This document shows, piece by piece, positions 55,684 through 64,000 of a DNA stretch of 64,000 bases. Position 1 is the first letter of the stretch; the number at the start of each line of letters is the position of its first letter. Below the pieces are notes generated by a model. It saw only the letters and a list, made by a program, of their open reading frames with translations, was not told the DNA's origin and searched no databases. Both the position numbers and the translations under genes were made by a program. Source of the stretch: Holophagales bacterium. Lineage in GTDB: Bacteria; Acidobacteriota; Thermoanaerobaculia; Multivoradales; Multivoraceae. The stretch is taken from the NCBI GenBank assembly GCA_009837885.1, contig VXSP01000012.1, positions 62,001-126,000 of the forward strand. Direction: 5' to 3'.

Positions 55684-55773
55684 GGAGAGGGGCAGGAGTG
55701 GTCGCACACGGCTGCCTGCTAGCGATTGGGCAGGCGTGGACCCGGGCCTGGGGTTCGAATCCCCTTCTCTCCG
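55684..55773 (+). pseudogene. Degenerate tRNA-Ser copy
   Basis: Acceptor strands GGAGAGG and TCTCTCC and the T loop TTCGAAT are kept, and the stretch from GGAGTGGTCG to CTGCCTGCTA matches the intact tRNA-Ser(GCU) at 59682. The D stem does not pair, the anticodon loop lacks a base, the 3' half of the anticodon stem is changed and the 3' end is GCA instead of CCA. The upstream 20 bases are also shared, so this is a duplicated and decayed gene. It may be read as non-functional. Confidence 0.65.
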
Positions 55774-55790
55774 GCACGTGGCCTCGCCGG

Positions 55791-58700
55791 TTGCGCCGAC
55801 GACCGCTCGGGGTCTCGGCGCTTCCTCTTCGGGCGCTCCTGTTGGGGGCGATCATCGTACTGCTGCTGCACCCGCCCTGCGGGGCGCAGGCTGACTTTGA
55901 TCACTCAGAGTCCTTCGAACAGCTTCCGGCTGATCGGTTCAATTCCCTCAGGTACGTCTACGAGGCGGGCACGAGTTGGTACGTGCTCAACTACGATTTC
56001 GCCAAGTACACGGGCTACCAGGAGCTGCTGGAGAAGTTTGATCGATACCTGCCGACTGGCGACGGGATCACCGTCCTTCAGGCTGAGAGGTTCCACACGC
56101 CCGATGATATCGGCGACGTGACACAGCTCTTTGAAGATCTGGCCTCAGACTCCCACAGCAGGCAAGTGGCCTCGTTTCTGAGTGAAGAGGAGACCTCCAC
56201 CCTTCGATACACACGATACCGATCATTTTCACTCGATCTTGACAGCTTCCATACAGCCACGACCACCCGCCTGCGGGATTTCGCTTCTACGATGTCCAGC
56301 TCGGCTAGCTACCCCGGGAAGACGTACGACGATGTGGCAATCAGTCCCGCCAAGTTGTTGAACGTGAGCAACACCAATGGTGGAAGTCTGGCTTCTACTG
56401 TGCGGCACTTCGACAAGTTCGTGGAGGAGAACGACATGGTCGCCTGCACGGCCCATAGCAGCTTGTCGGTAGGCAACTTGACCACGAGCGGGACATCGTA
56501 CAACAGTATTGTCGTGGATCAGTACTACGGCAATCCAGGCGGGTTCCCCGGCGCGAAACTGAACGACCACGGGGCTCCCCGGTACAAGCCCGACGTGGTG
56601 GCGCGCTCGGAAACCGGGGCCGCCACGAGCTACTCGACCCCGACAGTGTGTTCCGCCGCGGCGGCCTTGCTCGAGCGGGCGAGTGTCGACGAAGCGGTCG
56701 TGAGTGCCTACAACAGCGTGGTGGTGAAGGCGCTGATCATGGCGGGGGCGACGCGCTACAACTACCGGCTCAGCACCGAGTGGAAGGACACGCAGGAGAT
56801 CAGCACACCTCCGGTGGACGGGGCGTTGCCGTTGTTCTACCACGGAGAATGGGAGCGAGGGTCGGACGCGCATCCTACGAGTGCGAAGTACGGCGCCGGG
56901 CACTTGAACATCATGGCGACGTACGACATCCTCGACTCGGGCGAGTTCGACTCGGGCAGTTCGGAAGCGGTCGAGGAACGGGGATGGGACTACGCTAGCG
57001 ACTTGAGCGTGGGCGATGTCGAAACCTACTCGCTCGACATCCGCGCGAACTCCGTGTTCTCCGCGGTTCTGGTGTGGCATCGGTACATCGACGACAGCTT
57101 CAGGAGCTACCTGCCTGACTACTCGCTGAGCATCTACGACGAGCACGACGTACGCGTCGCCCACAGCGATAGCTTGACGTCCAATGTGGAGTTGGTAGAG
57201 ATCGAGCTCCCCGCCGGCAGCTATCGCATGGAAGTGAGCGTGAAGGCAGACGGGGGCAGTACGGATGACCTGGCGTACGGTCTGGCGTGGATCAGCAAGG
57301 AAGTGATGTCCCCGGTTCCCCAGGACCTGGGCGTAGTCGTGGACTCCGTTTCCGAGTGGCAGGTCACGTGGGATTCGGACGAGACGGCGGAGGGGCGGAA
57401 GTACCGGTTGCAGGTCGCAGCCGATGAGGCGTTCTCGGCGATCGAGAAGGACGTGTACCTCGACGTGCGTTCGTACACGTACGCGGCGCCGAACGACGGC
57501 AAGACGAAGTACTTCCGGGTCTTCGCCTACCCCGAGGATGGCGACGTGGCCTACTACTATCCGTCCTCAGCCGGTTCGACCGTCTCGCAGTTGCCGTCGA
57601 ACAGTGCACCCGCTGGAGTGGGTACCCTGAGCGATCTGGCACTGAGGGTGGAGGACGGTGCGCAATCGGTGGAGGCGTCTGGCGCTTTCGAAGACCCGGA
57701 CGGGGATGCCTTGACCTATGCCGCGACATCGACGGCGCCGGCGGTCGCAGGCGTCGGCGTGTCGGGATCGCTTCTCACGGTCACGCCGCTGGCGGTTGGT
57801 TCGGCGGAGATAGCGGTGACGGCGACCGATGTTGGTGGAGTGAACCTTTCCGCGACGCAGACGTTCCAGGTCAGGGTCCTGCGCCCGCGGGGCGTCGAGG
57901 TGACGCCTGCCAACCTGATGTTGACCGAAGGAACATCGAGGGCCTACAGCGTGGTTCTGAGTTCAGAGCCGTCGGCGGCTGTCACCGTGGTCGTCACGAC
58001 GAGCTTGTCCGGCACCGATCTGTCGCTGAACCAGGGATCGCTGACGTTCGCCCCTGGCGACTGGAACGTGGCGCAGAGAGTCGGAGTGACGGCTGGGGAG
58101 GACGCGGACGGTGTCGCGGATCCTCCGGTCACTCTCGAGCACTCGGTGAGCGGCGGTGGCTACGACGCCGTGGCGGCGCCTTCCGTGCTTGTCACGATCG
58201 TGGAGAACGACACGCCGACCATCTCGGTCGAAGACGCGCGTGCCCTGGAAGGTGCGGGTTCCATCATCTTCACGGTGGACCTGAGCGTGGCGAGCGGCTC
58301 CGACGTCACGGTTGGCTACGCGACGTCCGATGTTGGCGGAACCGGTAGCGCGACCGGCGGCGAAGACTACTCCTCGGTCCAGGGGACGCTGACGTTCCCG
58401 GCGGGGACGGCGTCGCCTCGGCAGGTTGCCGTGCCGGTGATGGACGACACGGTGGACGAAGAGGAAGAAGAGACGTTGCGCCTGACGCTGAGTAGTGCGA
58501 ACAACGCTGAGCTCGCGGGCGGAGGCTCGACGCTGAGGGTTCTGGGGACGATCGAAGATAACGACGACCCGGTCGTCGAGGTGTCGTTCGAGTCGGTGAG
58601 CTACGACGTCACCGAGGGTGGCACGGCGAATGTGGATGTGCGGATCGACCGCGACCCGGAGCGGGATCTTGAGGTCTTCCTGGAACGGACGCACCACGGC

Positions 58701-59645
58701 GGAGCCGAGGACGCGGACTACTCAGGCGTTCCAGCGAGCGTGACGTTCAGTTCGGACGTAAGGAGCCGGACGCTTTCGGTGGTGGCGACAGACGACGAGT
58801 TCGACGACGACGGCGAGCGAGTGGTGCTGAGCTTCGTGTCGTTGCCGCCGCGTGTGACGGGCGGCGGCGAAACGACCATCACGATCAGCGACGTCGGCGG
58901 CGGTGGAGGCCCTGGCACGGGTGGCTCTGGTGGGGGCGGTAGTGGTTCGCGTCCCGCGTCCGACGGGGAGGACGACCGGAAGAGGGACGGCGGTATCCCG
59001 GTCAGCCACGGTCCGGTCCGGTCCATGATCGCGACGGACGCGGAGTGCCCAGGAGCCGGCCTTTGCGTTGCTCGTAGTGGTGTGCCCGTGTCGTTCGAGG
59101 ACGAGAGTACTGGCGCCGTGATCTCGCGGCTCTGGGAGTTCGGGGACGGCGGCCAGTCACGGAATCGAACCGTGAGACGTGCCTGGTCCTTGCCGGGTTT
59201 CTACGAGGTGACGCTGTGGACGAGCGACGGCACCAGGGAGTCGACGGTGTCGCTCACGTTCCTGGTCGAGCCGGCGGCGCCGTCCGGGACCTGCGTTGCC
59301 GACCCCCACACGCGCTGCCTCCAGGACTCGCGCTACGCGGTCTCGGTCGAATGGCGGACCGCCGGGGGCGCCGTCGGCCGGGGCAGCGTGGTACACGCCG
59401 GCACCAATGACTCGGGGATCTTCCACTTCTTCGATCCGAACAACTGGGAGGTCCTGATCAAGATCCTGGACGGCTGCGAGATGAACCGCCACGTGTGGGT
59501 GTTCAGCGCGTCGACGACGAATCTCGGCTACACCATTGAAGTGACCGACACGGTGACGGGTGAGGTGAAGGAGTACGGCAACGAGCCGGGCCGGCCGGCG
59601 GTTGCGATCACGGACGCGACCGCGTTTCGGGCGTGCGTCCGCTGA
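55791..59645 (+). CDS. Large exported S8-like protein with Calx-beta and PKD domains
   Basis: About 1284 residues from TTG at 55791, chosen because it gives a clean signal peptide (RRRPLGVSALPLRALLLGAIIVLLLHPP). Residues about 35-400 resemble the C-terminal half of an S8 peptidase: the Ser motif is ATSYSTPTVCSAAAALLERA, but no catalytic Asp or HGTH motif is evident. Then come a fibronectin/Ig-like part, two or three Calx-beta-like repeats (for example YATSDVGGTGSATGGEDYSS), a Gly-rich linker, a PKD domain (SRLWEFGDGGQS, SLPGFYEVTLW) and a C-terminal copy of the unnamed domain (FHFFDPNNWEVLIKILDGC). It is probably secreted or surface bound. Base and codon use is less biased than in the ATP synthase genes. 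Confidence 0.8.
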   Translation: MRRRPLGVSALPLRALLLGAIIVLLLHPPCGAQADFDHSESFEQLPADRFNSLRYVYEAGTSWYVLNYDFAKYTGYQELLEKFDRYLPTGDGITVLQAERFHTPDDIGDVTQLFEDLASDSHSRQVASFLSEEETSTLRYTRYRSFSLDLDSFHTATTTRLRDFASTMSSSASYPGKTYDDVAISPAKLLNVSNTNGGSLASTVRHFDKFVEENDMVACTAHSSLSVGNLTTSGTSYNSIVVDQYYGNPGGFPGAKLNDHGAPRYKPDVVARSETGAATSYSTPTVCSAAAALLERASVDEAVVSAYNSVVVKALIMAGATRYNYRLSTEWKDTQEISTPPVDGALPLFYHGEWERGSDAHPTSAKYGAGHLNIMATYDILDSGEFDSGSSEAVEERGWDYASDLSVGDVETYSLDIRANSVFSAVLVWHRYIDDSFRSYLPDYSLSIYDEHDVRVAHSDSLTSNVELVEIELPAGSYRMEVSVKADGGSTDDLAYGLAWISKEVMSPVPQDLGVVVDSVSEWQVTWDSDETAEGRKYRLQVAADEAFSAIEKDVYLDVRSYTYAAPNDGKTKYFRVFAYPEDGDVAYYYPSSAGSTVSQLPSNSAPAGVGTLSDLALRVEDGAQSVEASGAFEDPDGDALTYAATSTAPAVAGVGVSGSLLTVTPLAVGSAEIAVTATDVGGVNLSATQTFQVRVLRPRGVEVTPANLMLTEGTSRAYSVVLSSEPSAAVTVVVTTSLSGTDLSLNQGSLTFAPGDWNVAQRVGVTAGEDADGVADPPVTLEHSVSGGGYDAVAAPSVLVTIVENDTPTISVEDARALEGAGSIIFTVDLSVASGSDVTVGYATSDVGGTGSATGGEDYSSVQGTLTFPAGTASPRQVAVPVMDDTVDEEEEETLRLTLSSANNAELAGGGSTLRVLGTIEDNDDPVVEVSFESVSYDVTEGGTANVDVRIDRDPERDLEVFLERTHHGGAEDADYSGVPASVTFSSDVRSRTLSVVATDDEFDDDGERVVLSFVSLPPRVTGGGETTITISDVGGGGGPGTGGSGGGGSGSRPASDGEDDRKRDGGIPVSHGPVRSMIATDAECPGAGLCVARSGVPVSFEDESTGAVISRLWEFGDGGQSRNRTVRRAWSLPGFYEVTLWTSDGTRESTVSLTFLVEPAAPSGTCVADPHTRCLQDSRYAVSVEWRTAGGAVGRGSVVHAGTNDSGIFHFFDPNNWEVLIKILDGCEMNRHVWVFSASTTNLGYTIEVTDTVTGEVKEYGNEPGRPAVAITDATAFRACVR

Positions 59646-59681
59646 TGAGCCTGTGCCACCGCTGCTACACTCCCCGGCTCG

Positions 59682-59773
<92 letters not shown>

Positions 59774-60269
59774 CACGAGAGTGCCAGGTACCCGGTTCTC
59801 CTGGATCAGGACCATAGCCAGCCGTTCTCGAGTGGCGGCGCCGCCTACTGCCGCCTCCGGCATTGGCCGCTAGCCGACTGTGCCATCTAGCGGCGGCCTT
59901 CGTGAATGGCGGCGACGATCTCCTCGGACGTCATCCAGACGCGTCGCCACTGTCGACGGCGCTTCCGGAAGTTCGCTACGGCCAACTTCCGAGCCTCACG
60001 ATCCTGACTTCGCGCCGGGACCAGATGCGCGATGGTCTGGCCGTGACGTGTGATCGCCGCGACCGACAGGACCCGTCGGCGAAGAGGTGCCGGTCTCCCG
60101 GTGTCGGTCCGATCAACCTCCAAGATGGGAGATGCGAAAGCAACACCTTCCTTGCTAGAAGTAACTCACCGACGAAGATGCACTTGAGTTTGGGGCAACG
60201 AGGAATCGAATGGTCTGTCGGCTGACACTCCCAACCGAGTCAAGCCTCCCGTGTCCACGGGTCCGGCGC
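59774..60269. other. Intergenic stretch with a decayed antitoxin
   Basis: About 500 bases between tRNA-Ser and the triple-domain gene. Apart from the minus-strand antitoxin remnant (59887-60123) I see no gene. The composition is less GC-rich than the genome average, as expected for foreign or decaying DNA beside a tRNA gene. Confidence 0.6.
59887..60123 (-). pseudogene. Phd/YefM-like antitoxin remnant
   Basis: 78 codons. VAAITRHGQTIAHLVPA and the tail WMTSEEIVAAIHEGRR match the centre and end of Phd/YefM antitoxins of VapC-type pairs. The first 20 residues (EVDRTDTGRPAPLRRRVLS) do not fit the family, suggesting a frameshift, and no toxin gene follows. It is probably a relic near the tRNA-Ser gene. 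Confidence 0.55.
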
Positions 60270-61475
60270 ATGCAAGCCTCGTCGCGCCGTCCCCTGCCCG
60301 CCCGGTGGGTGTTCGTGGCCTGTGGCATGGCCGTGTCTTGTCTGATCCCGACAGCGGTGATCGCGGCGACACTCGACGGCGGTTTCGACGTCTCTGTCAG
60401 GAGCGGGAATGTAGAGGCCCGCGTGGTTGAGGTCGGCCTGGGAAGTGACATGGAGCTGTTCTACTTCGACACGTCGCACGACCCGGAGGTCCTGGTCAAA
60501 GTGCTGGACTCTTGCGCGTTCAACGGCCATCGCTGGGTGGCCGTAGCGGCCGCCACGGATCGTCAGCTTGATGTGATCGTGCAATCGCGGACCGGCCGCG
60601 TGTGGCACTACCGGGCCGCCGCGGGCCATGCTTCACAGAGTCTCCTCGACATTCGTGCGTTTCTGTGTACCGCGTCGAGTTCAACGTCGGTAGAGCCAGC
60701 GACGAAGACCCGAACCGCAGCTGCGTCGTCGCGGGGCGGCGAACCGAAGCACGTCGCCGCGGCCGCGACTCTGAACAACCGCTTCCTGGCGGAGATCACC
60801 GTGACGCACGACGGCGGCGACTCTGTCGGCGTCGTGACGGACTTGCCGGGCGACAGCGCCGTGCTGTTCTGGTTCTTCGACCCGAGCAACCCCGAAGTCC
60901 TGTTCCGGGTGGTCGATGGCTGCTCCCTCAACGGCCATTGGTGGGTCTTCATGGCGGCCCTCACCGATCTTCCAGGTGAAGCGACTGTGCAAGACACGGC
61001 AACGGGAAACGTCAAGCGCTACACCCTCTCTGCCGGAAGCCTTGAAGGGGTCGCTGACCGTACGGCGTTCTCATGCGACGCTGGAACCCCGACCCCCGAT
61101 CCGACTCCTGATCCGACACCGGACCCGGCCCCCGACCACACCGCAACCAGCGTCGTACTCCACGGCCGCTTCGTGGCGGAAATCGAGTTCACTGCCGACG
61201 GCGTACGACGGGTTGCCAGCGTGGTTGACGTGGACTTGCCCGGCACCGCCTCGGCGCTGTTTCACTTCGGAAACCCGACCAACGCGGAGATCCTGTTCAA
61301 GGTGTTGGAGGGCTGCGCGATCAATGGGCAGTGGTGGGTCTTCGCTGCAGCCGCTACTGACCTTGGTTACACCATCATCGTGCGAGACACGGCTGCGCGA
61401 GGGGAGAAGAGGTGGTTCTCAGAGCCGGGCGGAAGCCCACCGCTGACCGATACCTATGCGTTTCCGTGCAGCTAG
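60270..61475 (+). CDS. Exported protein of three tandem unnamed domains
   Basis: 401 residues. The signal peptide is RWVFVACGMAVSCLIPTAVIAA. Three units of about 100 residues follow (about 35-133, 160-265, 290-400). Each has a pattern like F.F.....EVL.KVLDGC..NG.WWVF.AA.TD..YT..V.DT......W...G......D..AF.C; cysteines at the centre and end are kept in all three. The linker before unit three is a Pro-Thr-Asp repeat (PTPDPTPDPTPDP). The same domain ends the S8-like protein upstream. The function is unknown; secretion and beta-sandwich folding are inferred. An ATG at 60210 is in frame but gives a poor signal. Confidence 0.8.
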   Translation: MQASSRRPLPARWVFVACGMAVSCLIPTAVIAATLDGGFDVSVRSGNVEARVVEVGLGSDMELFYFDTSHDPEVLVKVLDSCAFNGHRWVAVAAATDRQLDVIVQSRTGRVWHYRAAAGHASQSLLDIRAFLCTASSSTSVEPATKTRTAAASSRGGEPKHVAAAATLNNRFLAEITVTHDGGDSVGVVTDLPGDSAVLFWFFDPSNPEVLFRVVDGCSLNGHWWVFMAALTDLPGEATVQDTATGNVKRYTLSAGSLEGVADRTAFSCDAGTPTPDPTPDPTPDPAPDHTATSVVLHGRFVAEIEFTADGVRRVASVVDVDLPGTASALFHFGNPTNAEILFKVLEGCAINGQWWVFAAAATDLGYTIIVRDTAARGEKRWFSEPGGSPPLTDTYAFPCS

Positions 61476-61487
61476 AAAGCCCGGTGC

Positions 61488-63050
61488 TCAGTCCGCGACG
61501 CAGTCGTAGTTCGCCGCGTCGTTCACATCGCCGGACCCGTTGTACTGCGCGTACTGGGGATAGGGGCACAGCGGGCGGGAGAAGCGCTTCCTGTCTTCCA
61601 GCGCCTCGCCGGCTTCGAGCATCGCCTCGCTCCAGCTGACCGTCCTGTCGCCGAGGGCCACCTGGCCTTCCAGGAACGTGAAGTTCCCGGGGTGCTCCGC
61701 GAGGATCCGGTCGGGCGCTTCGCCGTTCTCCACCCAGTCGACGATCGCCTGGATGTAGTCGGCGGCCCAGGCGCCGTTTCCGCCCAGGCAGTGGATCATG
61801 CCCGGAACCATGAAGGTGCGCAGGTAGTCGCCCATCTCGCCGTTCACTTCCCCGGCCTCCACCAGGAACTTCTCCAGCGCCGCGGCGCGGCAGGGGAAGT
61901 CGTGCCAGCCGTTGTAGATGATCAGCTTGCTGCCGCTCTCCTCGAACCTGCTGAAGTCGGGCGCCGGGAGGTCGACCGCGACCATGGCGTCTTTCAGCGC
62001 GGGCAGGTCCTTCACCGGGTCGAAGGCGTCGATGTCGAAGCCCGGCGTGCGGTGCATCGCCGCCACGAGCACGTCGACCGTGACGTCGGACGCGGTCCCC
62101 TCGAGGAACGGCACGGGACCCGTCGCCCAGAGCTGGAAGTCGCCGTTCAGCTCCGCGCCCGGATAGACGCCCGGCACGACGACGGCGCCCGAGTCGTCCG
62201 TGATCCCGGTGTAGATGAAGCGCGCGGTCTCGATCTGGCCGGCCGTGAGGCAGTCGGTAGCGGGACCGTCCTGGCATTCGAGAGCGTCGAGTTCAAGGAG
62301 CTCGACCGTGCACTTGCGAGGGTCGCCGACGATGCCGTCGGCGACGCCGTCCAGCATGTCGCAGGCTCTCCGGGTGTTCGCGTCCAGCAGCGCCACGGAG
62401 TCTGCGGTGAGGGGGTTCCGCTTCTGGTGCCGGCTCGTCTCGAGCGCGAACGTCAGCAGACCGAACCCGTAGTCGACGGCCGGCGCGCCGGCGATGATCC
62501 CGTCGTAGTCGTCCGGAAAGCGCAACGCCTCCATCAGCGCGGCGCGCCCGCCGTTCGAACAGCCCCAGAGATACGCGTGTGCGACGGGCCGGCCGTAGAA
62601 CTCCTGGATGATCCGCTTCGCCAGCACCGTAGTCAGGTGATTGGCGCGGAAGCCGAAGTCCAGTTGCGCGTGGTCGTTCCGGTAGAAGGACGGGTCGTTC
62701 TCCGGCTCATGGCCGGTGTCGGTTGTCGCCATGGCGAAGCCGTCGTCGAGCAGGCTGCTCGTGTCTCCGATCACGCCGGCCAGACCCCCGGGCGCGTGGA
62801 ACATGAACCGTCCCGTCCAGCCTTCGGCCGGCATGCGGACCTCGAAGCGGATCGTCGCGTCGATCGTGCCGCGGACCCGGCAATGTTCCGGGACCTCGCC
62901 CGCGGCGGGGACCAGTACGCCCGGCCCCACCGCGTGGTCCGAGTCGGTCAGGAGGTAGAGCGCGGCGCATCGGTCCGCGGGCGAATCCGCCGCGAGGGCG
63001 ATGCCCGGAAGGGCGAGGCAGACCGATGTCAGCAGGGCGGGGAGGCGCAT
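61488..63050 (-). CDS. Tannase/feruloyl esterase family protein, exported
   Basis: 520 residues. The signal peptide is LPALLTSVCLALPGIALA. The CS-D-HC pattern of tannases is visible: C-S in LWGCSNGGRAALMEAL, Asp in NGWHDFPC, and H-C in GMIHCLGG. GWTGRFMFHAPGGLAGVIGD is the usual N-terminal segment. It hydrolyses gallate, ferulate or related phenolic esters from plant or algal material. It is convergent with the triple-domain gene. Released aromatics could feed the ring-cleavage genes at 30-37 kb, though no regulation links them. Confidence 0.92.
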   Translation of the reverse strand: MRLPALLTSVCLALPGIALAADSPADRCAALYLLTDSDHAVGPGVLVPAAGEVPEHCRVRGTIDATIRFEVRMPAEGWTGRFMFHAPGGLAGVIGDTSSLLDDGFAMATTDTGHEPENDPSFYRNDHAQLDFGFRANHLTTVLAKRIIQEFYGRPVAHAYLWGCSNGGRAALMEALRFPDDYDGIIAGAPAVDYGFGLLTFALETSRHQKRNPLTADSVALLDANTRRACDMLDGVADGIVGDPRKCTVELLELDALECQDGPATDCLTAGQIETARFIYTGITDDSGAVVVPGVYPGAELNGDFQLWATGPVPFLEGTASDVTVDVLVAAMHRTPGFDIDAFDPVKDLPALKDAMVAVDLPAPDFSRFEESGSKLIIYNGWHDFPCRAAALEKFLVEAGEVNGEMGDYLRTFMVPGMIHCLGGNGAWAADYIQAIVDWVENGEAPDRILAEHPGNFTFLEGQVALGDRTVSWSEAMLEAGEALEDRKRFSRPLCPYPQYAQYNGSGDVNDAANYDCVAD

Positions 63051-63104
63051 ATGAATAGTCTCCGTCGAGAAGGGCGTCGTACTGGTCGAACTGGGGAGCT
63101 TGCC

Positions 63105-63305
63105 ATGATCACAAACGAGAGGCAGTACAGGATCACGCGGAGAAAGGCAGCGGACTTCGCAAGTGCGATCAAGGAGTTCGAGGCGAAGTCATCCGAACGC
63201 ACAAATGTGCATCCGAGGCTGCGGCGCGCCGAACTGGAGGCCATGAAGAGCCAGCTAGCCGACCTGCGTGAGGAACTCGAAGCGTACGAGTCATGCACGC
63301 CTTGA
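63105..63305 (+). CDS. Small helical protein upstream of a nucleotidyltransferase
   Basis: 66 residues: MITNERQYRITRRKAADFAS, then a charged coiled-coil helix (RLRRAELEAMKSQLADLREELEAYES). This looks like the N-terminal part I know from HigA-type regulators, where a helix-turn-helix domain should follow, but here the gene ends. It overlaps the nucleotidyltransferase start by 13 bases, as accessory gene pairs often do. It may be a truncated regulator or an intact small partner. Confidence 0.65.
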   Translation: MITNERQYRITRRKAADFASAIKEFEAKSSERTNVHPRLRRAELEAMKSQLADLREELEAYESCTP

Positions 63306-63577
63306 TCGAGTCCCACCGAGCCGAGATCCGAGCCCTCGCGGAGCGACACGGCCTCCGCGATGTCCGCATCTTCGGCTCAATGGTCCGCGGAGACGCGGAT
63401 GAGGCGAGTGACGTCGACCTGCTGGTCACCTTGCCGCCGGGGCGCACAGGTCTGGCGCTCGGAGCGCTCCTCATGGATGTCCAGGATCTGTTGGGCAGGC
63501 GGGTCGAAGTGGTGACGGAGCGAAGCCTGCACCCGGCACTCCGGGACCGAGTGGTTGAAGAAGCGCAGGTGCTCTGA
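63293..63577 (+). CDS. MNT-type nucleotidyltransferase
   Basis: 94 residues, minimal nucleotidyltransferase fold: IFGSMVRGDADEASDVDLLVTL with the GSxxRG and DxD signature. MntA antitoxins of this type usually pair with a HepT (HEPN) toxin and AMPylate it. No HepT gene follows in the 60 bases before the next gene. It is either an orphan or a lone nucleotidyltransferase. The start overlaps the small helical gene. Confidence 0.85.
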   Translation: MHALIESHRAEIRALAERHGLRDVRIFGSMVRGDADEASDVDLLVTLPPGRTGLALGALLMDVQDLLGRRVEVVTERSLHPALRDRVVEEAQVL

Positions 63578-63636
63578 GCGCGAGCGCCACCAGACAGAGA
63601 CGCCGAAGCGGCTCGGACGAAGTGAGCGAACACGGG

Positions 63637-64000
63637 CTAGTCCGGCACCGGGAGTAGCTTGCTGTGGTCCTTCCAACGGTTCGCGTGGCCGCGGAGACGC
63701 TGCTCGGTAGCGGTGTCCGGATTCAGTACAAAGAACGTGCGGTTGCTCCACCGGCGCCAGTACCAGGCCCATCGGCAGCCTGGCAATCGCTGCATCCAGT
63801 ACTGAATCTCGTTGTGGTGACCGCCAGGGCGCCGTGTGTTGTGGTGGTAGATCACCGCTGGCCGCCCTTCGGCAAGCCGGGCGACTTCGGCGACCGGGAT
63901 TCTCTTCGCGCTCACCTGCTGAGTGGGCCTGAATCTCTCGTCAGGGTAGAGGCCGTTGTCTGGGTCGGCGAACACCAGATCGCAGTTTGCCAACGTGCTG
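63637..64000 (-). CDS. Protein of unknown function, cut by the window edge
   Basis: The visible C-terminal 120 residues include CDLVFADPDNGLYP, GRPAVIYHHNTRRPGGHHNEIQYWMQRL and RTFFVLNPDTATEQRLRGHANRW. The FADPDNGL segment recalls a family of accessory proteins I cannot name with confidence. The frame is still open at base 64000 (only a TTG at 63993 could start it), so the N-terminus lies outside the window. Confidence 0.6.
   Translation of the reverse strand, partial: STLANCDLVFADPDNGLYPDERFRPTQQVSAKRIPVAEVARLAEGRPAVIYHHNTRRPGGHHNEIQYWMQRLPGCRWAWYWRRWSNRTFFVLNPDTATEQRLRGHANRWKDHSKLLPVPD

Noticed and set aside
55674..55685. Rho-independent terminator after atpC
   Set aside because: The CCCCG/CGGGG hairpin has a two-base loop, no T-run, and overlaps the decayed tRNA 5' end; a similar structure precedes the intact tRNA.
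55684..55773. Functional second tRNA-Ser
   Set aside because: The D stem and anticodon stem do not pair, the anticodon loop is short by one base and CCA is not encoded.
59159..59175. tRNA T-arm-like palindrome (CACGGAATCGAACCGTG)
   Set aside because: It lies inside the PKD domain coding sequence, and no acceptor or anticodon arm fits around it.

Overview
The window is a 64-kb piece of a GC-rich, densely coding bacterial chromosome. The gene content suggests an Acidobacteriota-type heterotroph, possibly marine. This is an inference from a CarboxypepD-regulatory TonB receptor, a VWFA-TPR-TPR-CRTAC1 operon, a b/b' ATP synthase operon, many exported hydrolases and Cys-type sulfatases; there is no rRNA gene to settle it.

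Layout. 0.06-12.8 kb is a glycan-use region: a sulfatase fused in frame to a membrane-anchored DJ-1/PfpI domain, an SGLT-type symporter, a GH3 glucosidase and a TonB receptor on the minus strand, then a divergent LacI regulator and an MFS transporter. Two LacI-type operators lie between receptor and regulator. 12.8-19.4 kb is a tightly coupled operon (VWA protein, two TPR proteins, CRTAC1/ASPIC-UnbV protein). 19.4-27.8 kb holds a diheme cytochrome-like protein with a TauD-type dioxygenase, an HSL-type lipoprotein esterase, an S9 peptidase, a second sulfatase and a PD40 beta-propeller protein. At 27.9-29.1 kb is a selenoprotein: a redoxin whose CxxC is UxxC, with an in-frame UGA followed by a SECIS-like hairpin and a DsbD-N-like tail. 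29.1-34.0 kb holds a GST, homogentisate dioxygenase, an atypical MBL protein, an FAD monooxygenase and DUF2783. 34.0-37.6 kb (minus) is a monooxygenase / extradiol dioxygenase / alpha-beta hydrolase set resembling meta-cleavage. 37.6-40.0 kb holds a third sulfatase and a hypothetical exported protein, followed by repeats and tRNA-Glu.

40.4-46 kb is housekeeping: cell-wall amidase, GerMN lipoprotein, murI, rph, mpl, then a glutamate formimidoyltransferase on the other strand. 47-49.3 kb has an orphan antitoxin with a toxin remnant, a PP2C phosphatase and a DUF4143 ATPase with two palindromic operators. 49.5-55.6 kb is the ATP synthase operon b', b, delta, alpha, gamma, beta, epsilon; subunits a and c are not in the window. 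55.7-61.5 kb is an accessory block: a degenerate tRNA-Ser copy, a large S8-like/Calx-beta/PKD protein, an intact tRNA-Ser(GCU), a broken antitoxin and a protein built of three copies of an unnamed domain that also ends the S8-like protein. The right end holds a tannase-family esterase, two small accessory genes and a gene cut by the window edge.

A family of double-hairpin GC-rich dispersed repeats runs through 12-46 kb. Some copies are translated: one lies inside a transporter loop and others form the N-termini of exported proteins. Non-ATG starts (GTG, TTG and apparently CTG) and stop-start overlaps are frequent.
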